This document shows, in pieces, positions 17,632 through 25,381 of a DNA stretch of 35,439 bases. The position numbers and the translations under genes are program-made. The stretch is from a bacterium (GTDB lineage: Bacteria > Verrucomicrobiota > Verrucomicrobiia > Verrucomicrobiales > Akkermansiaceae). The stretch's first letter is position 1; every line of letters begins with the position of its first letter. Under the pieces are notes generated by a model that had not been told where the DNA came from, did no database searches, and saw nothing but the letters and a program-made list of their open reading frames with translations. Location of the stretch: NCBI GenBank assembly GCA_018222765.1, contig JAAEZT010000013.1:70483-105921 (forward strand). The letters run 5' to 3'.

Positions 17632-18221
17632 TTGGTCCCGGTAATGGTTAATTCTTCATCCTCCGCCAATCCGGTCAGCGGATGATAAACCCGGGTCAGA
17701 CTATTGTCGCCCTCGTCTTTAACGATCTGAATCGAGATTGGTTCACAAAGGCCATTGGGCTCGTGAATCCATCGTTCGACCCTATCGCCCCGGAGCAGCA
17801 CAAAATCGTTCTGACCCCAGCGACGCACATAAATGTCGTACTCAGGATCAACGGTCGCCACCCGCGGCCACCCCAGACTCTCGAGAGGCGCCAAGGCGCC
17901 ATTACGGGTTTGCCCTTCACCAAGTAATTCAGCCTGAAGCTCCTCGTTAGGATTCACCAGAGGAGTCATCGATGCTCCTCCCTCTTTGAGTTCGATCAAA
18001 AACGATTGCTGGTAGCTCACCGACATTGTCCGTGCCGAGATAGCCATCTCCTCAATTTTTCCGTGCTCCTCCCGCAGGAGTTTTTCTTCATTCGGAGTAT
18101 TGGCAACAACCGCCACCGTGCCAAAAAGCACCACCGCCACTCCCAAAACCACCACAATCTCGATAATACTGAAACCTGGGCGGTTCAGTGATCGTCGAGA
18201 GTCATGGCAAAAGTGACGCAT
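17628..18221 (-). CDS. gspH: Type II secretion minor pseudopilin GspH-like
   Basis: A 197-residue prepilin with a longer leader (MRHFCHDSRRSLNRPG), cleaved before FSIIEIVVVLGVAVVLFG (Glu at +5). The beta-rich C-terminal domain has YDIYVRRWGQNDFVLLRGD, compatible with GspH. Identification as GspH rests on operon order (G-H-I-J-K) more than on specific motifs. It starts 15 bases after the gspG stop. Confidence 0.8.
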   Translation of the reverse strand: MRHFCHDSRRSLNRPGFSIIEIVVVLGVAVVLFGTVAVVANTPNEEKLLREEHGKIEEMAISARTMSVSYQQSFLIELKEGGASMTPLVNPNEELQAELLGEGQTRNGALAPLESLGWPRVATVDPEYDIYVRRWGQNDFVLLRGDRVERWIHEPNGLCEPISIQIVKDEGDNSLTRVYHPLTGLAEDEELTITGTK

Positions 18222-18235
18222 TGAATTATTAAGAA

Positions 18236-18685
18236 TTAGTCCTGGCTACTCAGATCGTCCTCGTTGCCAAAAATACCATCCGGTCCGTTGCTGATCAGCT
18301 CGGGCTCGTTTGGCTTTTTCGATCCGGGAAATTTATAGGTATAGGGATTCCCCCAGGGATCTTTAGGCATCTCAGGGAGAGATTGGACCCAGTCGCGGGG
18401 AATTGGACTAGAGCCCGGCTTCTGAATCAAAGCCTCCAGGCCCTGAGGCTCGGTGGGATAACCATTTCTCCCGATATTACGATATTGATCGAGATGAGTG
18501 ATCAAAGTGGTGAAATCCTGACGAGTGGTCTGCACTCTGGCGGAATCTCCAAAACTTTTGGACGCAAAGATCACCGAGCCCAAAATGACTCCGATGATTC
18601 CCATCACGATCACCATTTCGAAAAGACTAAAACCCCGAGCCAGTCGGGGACGACCTTGATTATTTTTGGTATCTTGAATTTTCAT
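18236..18685 (-). CDS. gspG: Type II secretion major pseudopilin GspG
   Basis: 149 residues: leader MKIQDTKNNQGRPRLARG, then FSLFEMVIVMGIIGVILG with Glu at +5. The canonical GspG globular domain follows: NGYPTEPQGLEALIQKP, the DPWGNPYTYKFPGS segment, and the C-terminal SNGPDGIFGNEDDL that forms the calcium site in known GspG proteins. It is the main subunit of the pseudopilus and the first gene of the secretion operon. The start was set at ATG 18685 because upstream in-frame starts would give an implausible leader. Confidence 0.94.
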   Translation of the reverse strand: MKIQDTKNNQGRPRLARGFSLFEMVIVMGIIGVILGSVIFASKSFGDSARVQTTRQDFTTLITHLDQYRNIGRNGYPTEPQGLEALIQKPGSSPIPRDWVQSLPEMPKDPWGNPYTYKFPGSKKPNEPELISNGPDGIFGNEDDLSSQD

Positions 18686-18803
18686 ATTCTCAACTGCGAG
18701 GAACCTACACCGATACAAACGCGGCACGACCCAAAAGTTGTCGGTAAATTGGCCTATTTTCGGGCCTTTTCCTGTATTCGCCACCGATTCGGGCCAATTT
18801 GGC
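18686..18803 (-). promoter_or_regulatory. Repeat-containing leader upstream of gspG
   Basis: The 118 bases between the yraN stop and gspG hold an inverted repeat AAATTGGCC (18746-18754) and GGCCAATTT (18792-18800), plus further GGCC copies including GGGCCTTTT (18762-18770). It is the likely site of promoter and control for the secretion operon. No convincing -35/-10 pair could be fixed. Confidence 0.4.
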
Positions 18804-19274
18804 CTAAAACGCCTCTTCAACGAGGTTCACATCGGGCTTTTTTCCTTCCTCTAAAACGATTTCCACCACGTCGTACCGCCAGGAAATCCTCCGCCGGCGG
18901 TCCTCCGGCTCGTCAAATCGCCGTTCCCGCCCCAGGAGGCGCAACCACTCCGTCGCACCCCTGATGATCAAGGCCTGCTTCTCGGCATTCACCGCCCTGA
19001 GCGGACGCCCGAAATCACGTCTCGTGCGGGTTTTCACCTCCACAAAAACGAGAATATCGAGATTCTCCCCCCCTCTCATCACCAAATCGACCTCCCCGCC
19101 TCTGGGAGCACGGAAATTCCGATGGAGAACCTTCCATCCGAGGCGCTGGAGATGCCTCGCCGCGATCCTCTCTCCGATTTCGCCAATCTCCAACGGGTTA
19201 AGATTCGTCAAGCGGGAGGGAGAGCTGAGCAACGGGCTGAAACGAGCGACGGTGGAGCGGACACGGGCCATACC
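18804..19274 (-). CDS. YraN/UPF0102 family putative endonuclease
   Basis: About 156 residues of the restriction-endonuclease-like YraN family: GEIGERIAARHLQRLGWKVL, then GGEVDLVMR and FVEVKTRTRRDFGRP, with Glu60, Asp62, Glu78 and Lys80 matching a PD-(D/E)xK site. The function of the family is unsettled; Holliday junction or DNA repair roles have been proposed. Its 5' end overlaps rnhB. The start at ATG 19274 has a GGAGG about 12 bases upstream; starts at 19331 or a TTG near the rnhB stop are possible. The rnhB-yraN neighbourhood is common in bacteria. Confidence 0.88.
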   Translation of the reverse strand, partial: GMARVRSTVARFSPLLSSPSRLTNLNPLEIGEIGERIAARHLQRLGWKVLHRNFRAPRGGEVDLVMRGGENLDILVFVEVKTRTRRDFGRPLRAVNAEKQALIIRGATEWLRLLGRERRFDEPEDRRRRISWRYDVVEIVLEEGKKPDVNLVEEAF

Positions 19275-19815
19275 GTGCGAGAGCCTCCAAATGCGCTTTT
19301 GTCCCATATCCTTTATGACGCTCAAAACCATACTCAGGATAGCTCTTTGCGGCCTCTCTCATAATACGATCTCTCGTCACTTTGGCAAAAATACTGGCTG
19401 TGGCAATCGAAAGTGACTTTGCATCTCCTTTTACAATTCCCTCATGCGGATAGGGAAAATTCGGAACGGACAACCCATCGATGAGACACATCCCTGGTTT
19501 CACCTTCAAAGCTTTCACCGCGCGAGCCATTCCAAGGTGGGTCGCCTTGAGGACATTCACCTCATCAACCTCGGACGCCTCGACAAGACTGACCCTCCAT
19601 AGAATATCATCCCGCTCGACGAGTTCATCAAAAAGCTTCTCCCTCGCTTTCTCGCTGAGCTTCTTGGAATCATTGATCACCGGATGGGAAAAACCCTCCG
19701 GCACGATGGCTGCTGCCACCGAAACAGGTCCCGCCAAGGGCCCCCGCCCCGCCTCATCCACCCCAACGACAATCCCCGTCGAGGCGTAGCGCTTTTCAAA
19801 TTCCAGATCAGGCAT
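19198..19815 (-). CDS. rnhB: Ribonuclease HII
   Basis: Removes ribonucleotides from DNA and RNA-DNA hybrids. 205 residues with the RNase HII signature VGVDEAGRGPLAGPV (catalytic Asp20 and Glu21), a second acidic LIDGL, and the ATASIFAKVTRDRIM segment followed by YPEYGFERHKGYGTKAH. The ATG at 19815 overlaps the end of the HAD gene by 8 bases, consistent with cotranscription. Confidence 0.96.
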   Translation of the reverse strand: MPDLEFEKRYASTGIVVGVDEAGRGPLAGPVSVAAAIVPEGFSHPVINDSKKLSEKAREKLFDELVERDDILWRVSLVEASEVDEVNVLKATHLGMARAVKALKVKPGMCLIDGLSVPNFPYPHEGIVKGDAKSLSIATASIFAKVTRDRIMREAAKSYPEYGFERHKGYGTKAHLEALARYGPCPLHRRSFQPVAQLSLPLDES

Positions 19816-20485
19816 GACTAAGGAGAGTCTCTTCCGCGCCTTCCAAAGTCTCAAGCACTTGATCCGCGCCGCATTCTCTTAACTGATCCACACTAAACGA
19901 TCCGGTCGCAACGGCCAAACAAGGTGCTCCGAGCGCATGGGCACAAGCGACGTCTTTCGGAGTATCTCCAACGACGAGAACATCATCCGCTGAAAATGAT
20001 TTTCCAGTGTGAAGATTCGCACGCTCCAATGCAATCGGCCCGAGCTTGTTCCGATCCCAGTGATCATCTCCAAAGGCCCCAAACTGAAAGTGCTCCGCTA
20101 ATCCGTAATGCGCCGCTTTCACGATCGCACCTTGCTCGATATTCCCAGTCAGCAAACCGAGTGCATGGCCATCCGACTCCAAGGCCTCAATCAAGCGACC
20201 CACTCCAGGAAGAACCTTCCCCTCAAACTCATCCGACTCAAGATTCCGCTTCATCAGGGGAAGATAAACTGCATAAAATTCTTCCTCAATCGACGCATTA
20301 TAGGGACGATCGAAATGCTCGAACAATCCGCGCACAATTCCGCTGTCGGTACTTCCAGCCAGATCGAGCGGAGGACCTTCATTTCCGAAGATTTTTTCCA
20401 CCGTCGCCCTGATCGCTTTCAATCCGGCGCCACCCGTATCGATCAATGTGCAGTCGATATCAAAAAGAACGAGTCTGGAGGGCAT
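19808..20485 (-). CDS. HAD-superfamily hydrolase (phosphoglycolate phosphatase-like)
   Basis: 225 residues of a Mg-dependent HAD phosphatase with an alpha-helical C1 cap. Motif I is FDIDCTLIDT (Asp9 nucleophile, Asp11), motif II is LLTGN, and motif III/IV is VLVVGDTPKDVACA. Substrate cannot be read; small phosphomonoesters such as phosphoglycolate are the usual range. It lies between infC (5 bases) and rnhB (overlap) on the same strand. Confidence 0.88.
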   Translation of the reverse strand: MPSRLVLFDIDCTLIDTGGAGLKAIRATVEKIFGNEGPPLDLAGSTDSGIVRGLFEHFDRPYNASIEEEFYAVYLPLMKRNLESDEFEGKVLPGVGRLIEALESDGHALGLLTGNIEQGAIVKAAHYGLAEHFQFGAFGDDHWDRNKLGPIALERANLHTGKSFSADDVLVVGDTPKDVACAHALGAPCLAVATGSFSVDQLRECGADQVLETLEGAEETLLSHA

Positions 20486-20490
20486 GAGGT

Positions 20491-21156
20491 CTATTCTCCA
20501 CCTTCGTCGCGCTCTTCTCCGTCCTCAATATCATCATCGTCGTCGAACTCAGCGTCCTTCGCTTCGTCCTCGTGAATCAACTCACCGTGGGAAAGCATAA
20601 AATGGCGCTCTCTCTTTTCTTCGGGAAGTGGTGACAAAACCATTCCAATGGCACGACCGGCCAGCTTCGGCTCCATGTCAACATGAGCCATCCCTTTGAG
20701 ATCATTCTTCACTCGGTCCATGACAACAAAGCCAATATCGCGGTGGGCGTTTTCACGACCACGGAACTGAAGTTGCACTCGCACCTTGTGACCTTCGTCG
20801 AGAAATTTTTCAGCTCGGGCGCACTTGATATTGTAGTCATGCTCTTCCGTCCGGACACGGAATTTCACTTCCTTCATTTTGGCCGGACCTTTGCTTTTGG
20901 AAGTCTTTTTGAGCTTGGACTGCTCATACTTATATTTGCCGTAATCCACGATGCGACACACCGGCGGATCCGCATTGGCTGCAATCTCGACAAGATCAAG
21001 TCCAACGGACTTGGCCTTATCAAGCGCTTCACGTGTTGACATAACGCCAAGCTGCTGGCCTTCGCCGTATACAACTCGGATTTTTGGAGCACGAATACGA
21101 TCGTTCACCCGGGTCATATCCCGACGTGCTCTTTTGAACTTCTTCTTCTTGGCTAT
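20491..21156 (-). CDS. infC: Translation initiation factor IF-3 (start codon uncertain)
   Basis: IF-3 prevents 30S-50S joining and checks start codons. The N-domain RVNDRIRAPKIRVV and DLVEIAANADPPVCRIVDYGKYKYE, the linker, and the C-domain VRVQLQFRGRENAHRDIG are clear. The C-terminus carries an unusually acidic tail with a run of five Asp. Three starts are possible: TTG 21216, ATA 21156 and ATG 21117. The ATA gives (M)AKKKKFKRARRDMTRVND, whose basic leader is similar in length to the E. coli one. infC is known to use rare starts (AUU) for autoregulation. None of the three has a good Shine-Dalgarno sequence. It follows thrS, as in many bacteria, but rpmI-rplT do not follow. Confidence 0.93.
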   Translation of the reverse strand: MAKKKKFKRARRDMTRVNDRIRAPKIRVVYGEGQQLGVMSTREALDKAKSVGLDLVEIAANADPPVCRIVDYGKYKYEQSKLKKTSKSKGPAKMKEVKFRVRTEEHDYNIKCARAEKFLDEGHKVRVQLQFRGRENAHRDIGFVVMDRVKNDLKGMAHVDMEPKLAGRAIGMVLSPLPEEKRERHFMLSHGELIHEDEAKDAEFDDDDDIEDGEERDEGGE

Positions 21157-21276
21157 GGTCTTAGCTGGTTGTGGTTTTGGGTGACAATTCCCCTGAGGAA
21201 ATGCCGCGAGGGACAACGCGCTTTATCTGCGCATTTAAACTCAAGACAGGAATCAGTGTGAACCTCTCTCCGATCA

Positions 21277-23157
21277 TCATAATGAGCGGGTGGTAATGTC
21301 TTGAGAAATCTTGGAAATGAAATCATTCATCGGAATACTGCCGAGATCGCCTTGATCTCGTTGGCGCACGCTGACCGAGTTTTCCTCGACCTCCTTGGCA
21401 CCAATGACTGCAAGATATGGAACTCGATCCATCCGCGCAAGTCGAATCTTAGCACCAATTTTGTCACCGGTATTATCGATCGCCACGCGGGCTCCCACAT
21501 CGGCCAGGGATTTGACGAGAGCCTCAGCTTCCGTGGTGAATTTCTCGGAAATTGGGAGAACGCGGACCTGCTCTGGAGCAAGCCAGGTTGGAAATTTCCC
21601 CTCGAAATGCTCGATGAGGAGCCCTACGAAACGCTCCAGAGAGCCAAATGGGGCCCGATGGATCATCACCGGACGGTGTGGCGCGTTGTCTGAGCCAATG
21701 TAGCTGAGATCAAAACGTTTCGGAAGATTGTAGTCCACCTGCACTGTCCCGAGCTGCCAATCACGCCCAATGACGTCCTTGACCACGAAATCGATCTTGG
21801 GACCATAAAAGGCCGCTTCGCCCGGTTCCTCGGTGTATTCCACACCAAGAGTCTGGATTGCCTCGCGCAGCGCAGCCTCGGCCTTATCCCAGTCTTCGGG
21901 ATCACCAACATATTTATCGGAATCCGGATCACGGAGAGAAAGTCGAACTCCGTATTTAGTGATACCGAGAGTTCCGAGAACCTTTTTCACCAATCCAAGG
22001 CAGCCCTGGATCTCATCGCCGACCTGGTCAGGCGTGCAGAACAGATGGGCATCATCCTGAGTAAAACTTCTTACCCGGGTCAACCCGCCAAGCTCCCCGC
22101 TTTGCTCCCAACGATAAACCGTTCCGAACTCCGCCAGACGAACCGGCAGGTCGCGGTAGGATCGATGCTCGCTATCAAAAATCTTAATGTGATGCGGGCA
22201 GTTCATCGGCTTGAGAAGGAAGCCTTCGACCTCACCGGTGGAAATCCTGTTCAGCAATTCGCTGCAGGAAGCCCCCTCATCGGAAAGTTTCTTTAGAGCA
22301 TCCCGTTCCACCACCGGCGGAAACTGACTGTCTTCGTAGTACGGAAAGTGACCCGAAGTACGATAAAGATCCAACTTACCAATGTGTGGCGTGAAGACCT
22401 GAAAGTAACCCTGCTTATCCAACTCTTCTGTAATGAAATCCTGGAGCTCACGACGAATGATTCCACCCTTCGGCTTCCAAAGTGGAAGGCCCTGCCCCAC
22501 CGACTCATCGAAGGCAAACAACCCCATCTCCTTTCCAAGACGGCGATGATCGCGTTTCTTGGCTTCTTCGAGGCGCTCAAGATGTTCATCAAGAAGCGTG
22601 CGGTTTTTGAAACAGGTACCGTAAATCCGCTGCAGCGACTGACGGTCTTTGTCGCCTTTGTAAAAGGCGCTCGCCACAGACATTAACTTGTAAGCTTTGC
22701 AATTCCCGGTGCGCCCGACATGGGGGCCCGCACAGAGATCCCAGAAGTCGCCGTTCTTAAAAATCGAAATCTCTTCGTCTTCCGGAATGTCATTTAAGAG
22801 ATCCACCTTGAAAATCGATTCCACCTCGCGCTCGGCGACCGAGGCCAAACGTCCCGATTTGGCCATCACCATCGCTTCATCACGACTCACCACCATTCGT
22901 TCGAAAGGAGCATTCTCCTTAACGACCTTTTTCATCTCAGCTTCGATTTGATCAAAGTCCGCCGGTGAAATCCGGTGCTCCAGATCCACGTCGTAGTAAA
23001 ACCCACCCTCCACCGGAGGACCGGCCGCAAACTGGGCATCAGGCCAAATCCGTGAGATCGCGGTCGCGAGCACATGGGCACAGGAGTGGCGCAGGCGCTC
23101 CAGATCAGACATCTGGTTGCGTTCTTCGAGAGTCTTACGGTCTTTTTCGTCAGCCAT
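21277..23157 (-). CDS. thrS: Threonyl-tRNA synthetase lacking the TGS domain
   Basis: Class II aminoacyl-tRNA synthetase charging tRNA-Thr. The 626 residues begin almost directly at the editing domain: after about 20 residues comes RLRHSCAHVLATAISRIWPD (HxxxH-type editing motif), later DLCAGPHV. The catalytic core has KPMNCPHH, FGTVYRWEQSGELGGLTRVR and APFGSLERF, with zinc ligands in NCPHH, DDAHLF and MIHRAPF. The anticodon-binding domain follows WLAPEQVRVLPI. The ~60-residue TGS domain is missing, while an insert of about 35 residues (VERDALKKLSDEGASCSELL region) sits before NCPHH. The start was set at ATG 23157; the upstream TTG frame overlaps the divergent gene. Confidence 0.95.
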   Translation of the reverse strand: MADEKDRKTLEERNQMSDLERLRHSCAHVLATAISRIWPDAQFAAGPPVEGGFYYDVDLEHRISPADFDQIEAEMKKVVKENAPFERMVVSRDEAMVMAKSGRLASVAEREVESIFKVDLLNDIPEDEEISIFKNGDFWDLCAGPHVGRTGNCKAYKLMSVASAFYKGDKDRQSLQRIYGTCFKNRTLLDEHLERLEEAKKRDHRRLGKEMGLFAFDESVGQGLPLWKPKGGIIRRELQDFITEELDKQGYFQVFTPHIGKLDLYRTSGHFPYYEDSQFPPVVERDALKKLSDEGASCSELLNRISTGEVEGFLLKPMNCPHHIKIFDSEHRSYRDLPVRLAEFGTVYRWEQSGELGGLTRVRSFTQDDAHLFCTPDQVGDEIQGCLGLVKKVLGTLGITKYGVRLSLRDPDSDKYVGDPEDWDKAEAALREAIQTLGVEYTEEPGEAAFYGPKIDFVVKDVIGRDWQLGTVQVDYNLPKRFDLSYIGSDNAPHRPVMIHRAPFGSLERFVGLLIEHFEGKFPTWLAPEQVRVLPISEKFTTEAEALVKSLADVGARVAIDNTGDKIGAKIRLARMDRVPYLAVIGAKEVEENSVSVRQRDQGDLGSIPMNDFISKISQDITTRSL

Positions 23158-23253
23158 GGGCGAGCGAGATAAAGCACCGGAGCGAGGGAATTGCAAGCGA
23201 TTGTCCGTCTGATCCTCGATTGCAAATTTCGCCGCCTGTCGCAAGGTAGCAGC

Positions 23254-24000
23254 ATGGGAAGACCCACAATGTCAGATCGCCTTTTGGTGCGGGAAAAACC
23301 AAGCTCTTCCCACGTCATGTCCCAAAGATGGTCCGAGCTCCTCTTTTTGCATTGGGAGATCGATCCGGACCTCGTCAAAGAACGACTGCCCGATCACCTC
23401 TCGGTGGACATTCACGAGGGAAAAACCTACCTCGGCCTGGTCCCCTTTTTCATGCAAAAAGTCCGCCCACGCTTTCTTCCCTGCATTCCCTGGCTATCCA
23501 ACTTTCTCGAGCTCAATGTCAGAGTCTACGTCCACGATCAACACGGCCGCCCGGGCGTTTGGTTCTTTTCACTCGATTGCAAGCAACCAATTGCCGTCGA
23601 ACTCGCCCGCCGGCTTTTTCATCTGCCCTACCAACACGCCTCGATGAGCGCCGAACCCGCGGACGGTTTCGTGAACTACTCCTGCCTACGAAAAGGCCAG
23701 GAACGATTAGCGAGCTACCTCTATCGAGGTAAGGGCGAGGTTCAACTCGCTGAACCCGGCTCTCTCGAATTCTTTCTTCTCGAGCGCTACCTTCTTTTCT
23801 CAACCAATCACCGGGACGAGCTCTTCAGCGGACAAGTCCACCATGTTCCCTATCCCTTTAAAAAAGCCGAAATAAACGAGTGGAGCAGAGAACCTCTCAT
23901 CTGGAACGGTTTCCACTTGGAGGGCCCACCCGTTTCCTCTCTCTATAGCGAAGGCGTCGACGTCGAAATCCATCCGCTTCGCCCCGTGACAACGGGATAG
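23254..24000 (+). CDS. DUF2071 / YqjF-family protein
   Basis: 248 residues matching the DUF2071 family: RWSELLFLHWEIDPDLVKERLPDHL at the start, then GKTYLGLVPFFM, ELNVRVYV, GVWFFSLD and the C-terminal VSSLYSEGVDVEIHPLRPV. The family is a beta-rich acetoacetate-decarboxylase-like fold with no settled function. No signal peptide or membrane helix is seen. It is divergent from thrS (96 bases) and convergent with the sigma factor. ATG 23254 was chosen; ATG 23269 is also possible, while the frame further upstream overlaps the thrS promoter region. Confidence 0.8.
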   Translation: MGRPTMSDRLLVREKPSSSHVMSQRWSELLFLHWEIDPDLVKERLPDHLSVDIHEGKTYLGLVPFFMQKVRPRFLPCIPWLSNFLELNVRVYVHDQHGRPGVWFFSLDCKQPIAVELARRLFHLPYQHASMSAEPADGFVNYSCLRKGQERLASYLYRGKGEVQLAEPGSLEFFLLERYLLFSTNHRDELFSGQVHHVPYPFKKAEINEWSREPLIWNGFHLEGPPVSSLYSEGVDVEIHPLRPVTTG

Positions 24001-24003
24001 AAA

Positions 24004-24033
24004 AAGAGTGGTAAGGTCACCCTTACCACTCTT
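24004..24033. terminator. Strong intrinsic terminator between DUF2071 gene and sigma factor gene
   Basis: A perfect 13-bp stem AAGAGTGGTAAGG/CCTTACCACTCTT with a TCAC loop. On the minus strand it runs directly into a T tract (stem end plus TTT), so it terminates the sigma-factor gene 43 bases after its stop. The plus-strand side has no T tract. Confidence 0.88.
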
Positions 24034-24075
24034 CACACCTACGATCCCAATCGCAATGGATTGTGTTATCTAACC

Positions 24076-24963
24076 TCAGCTGGCTTTTCTCGAAGGAGAA
24101 ACCGGCATCGGCTTCTCGCGTTTTCGCAAATTTCTCCGCATCTTGTCGAGCGCAATATTCTGTAATTGACGAATTCTTTCTCTGGTGACCCCAAATTGAC
24201 GACCAACTTCTTCGAGTGTCATGGGCGTTTTTCCGCCTAAACCGAAACGTGCATCGATGATTTTCGACTCTCTTTCGTCCAAAACTTCCAGCAAATCGTC
24301 CAGTTCACCGTGCATATTCTTGTCTGAAAGCGCGTCGAGAGGATTCACAGCCCTTTCATCACCAATGATTTCCGAGTAACTGGAACTTTCATCGTCCCCC
24401 ACCGGGGCATCCAGGGATGTCGGACGCTGGGCAGCCCGCTTGAGCATGGTGAGCTTTTTCCGGGAAATACCGGTCTCCTCACAGAGCTCTTCATCAGTCG
24501 GTTCGCGACCAGAGGCTTCGGTCAGCATTCTGGTGATCCGGCGAAGTTTCGCGATTTTATCAACCATATGGACCGGAAGACGGATCGTTTTGCTCTGGTT
24601 GGCTAAGGCCCGCTTGATGGACTGCTTGATCCACCATGACCCGTAGGTCGAAAGTTTTCCGCCTTTCGCCGGGTCAAATCGTTCCACGGCTTTCATTAGG
24701 CCGATATTGCCCTCCGAAATGAGATCCTGGAGCGGCAAGCCGTAATTTGAGTAATCCTGAGCGATCTTAACCACAAGGCGAAGATTCGCTTTAATCATTA
24801 GGGTACGAGCTTCTGTGTCGCCCCTCTTGATGCGGGCGGCCAAGTCGGCCTCTTCTTCAGTAGTCAGCAAGGGAGTCTTCGAAATCTCCCGCATATAGAT
24901 TCTCAGACTGCTGTCAGAATCGTACTGAGCGAGCAAGCGATCGGATTTAGGTGCTGTTTTCAT
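24076..24963 (-). CDS. RNA polymerase sigma-70 factor without region 1.1
   Basis: 295 residues with region 1.2 (SLRIYMREISKTPLLT), region 2 (LVVKIAQDYSNYGLPLQDLISEGNIGLMKA and YGSWWIKQSIKRALA), region 3 and region 4.2 (TLEEVGRQFGVTRERIRQLQ). Regions 2.4 and 4.2 are primary-sigma-like. The length and the absence of region 1.1 fit a primary-like group 2 sigma factor, which recognises -10/-35 promoters of the TATAAT/TTGACA type. It could be a stationary-phase or stress sigma, or the main sigma of this lineage. It stands alone with a long AT-rich upstream region, suggesting its own regulated promoter. The name rpoD is not given because its primary status is not shown. Confidence 0.93.
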   Translation of the reverse strand: MKTAPKSDRLLAQYDSDSSLRIYMREISKTPLLTTEEEADLAARIKRGDTEARTLMIKANLRLVVKIAQDYSNYGLPLQDLISEGNIGLMKAVERFDPAKGGKLSTYGSWWIKQSIKRALANQSKTIRLPVHMVDKIAKLRRITRMLTEASGREPTDEELCEETGISRKKLTMLKRAAQRPTSLDAPVGDDESSSYSEIIGDERAVNPLDALSDKNMHGELDDLLEVLDERESKIIDARFGLGGKTPMTLEEVGRQFGVTRERIRQLQNIALDKMRRNLRKREKPMPVSPSRKAS

Positions 24964-25381
24964 AATTTTTCTGCTTTCAGGTGAAGCGTGGTCATTTGGG
25001 CCTTTTGCCTAAAAAATGTCTTCACATTGTAATTTCATCTCCTGTTATTTTTTATGACGCACAACAGGTGCTGCTCATTACTTTTTTTTTGAAAATCTTG
25101 AAAATCTGAGTGACATCTTACAAGTGATCCTAATTAAACCTCTCTTTGTATTCTTATAATGAATAGGTTAGAGGGATCTCGCGCATCAGGACGATTCATA
25201 GATGGTTCGTGAAATAATCATATCTCCATGCTAATTCTTTTGAATTAGGGAACTGAATTCGGTCGTTTTACCACATTTGCCCCGAAATCGTGGCATATTT
25301 TGCCCCAATTAGCAGATTCTTGGACCAACTTTCCCCACTTCACTTGCCCTCGCCACCCAACCGAATTAAGACATCACCACT
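24964..25381. promoter_or_regulatory. 418-base AT-rich divergent intergenic region
   Basis: No gene is supported here. It holds a TATAAT (25155-25160, plus strand) without a good -35, a 7-bp hairpin CTAATTC-TTTT-GAATTAG (25231-25248), an inverted repeat CCTGTT/AACAGG (25041-25046, 25063-25068), a nine-T run (25082-25090) and two copies of TTTGCCCC near 25277 and 25299. It should contain the promoters of the minus-strand sigma factor and the plus-strand Cys-pair protein. Its base composition is clearly more AT-rich than the flanking genes. Confidence 0.5.

Noticed and set aside
18383-18964. A 193-codon plus-strand frame across gspG and yraN
   Set aside because: It is antisense to two recognised genes and has no domain or signal; a shadow frame.
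24964-25381. A CRISPR or tandem-repeat array suspected from the recurring TTTGCCCC and GAAAATCT strings
   Set aside because: Copies are few, short and unevenly spaced, so no array is present.
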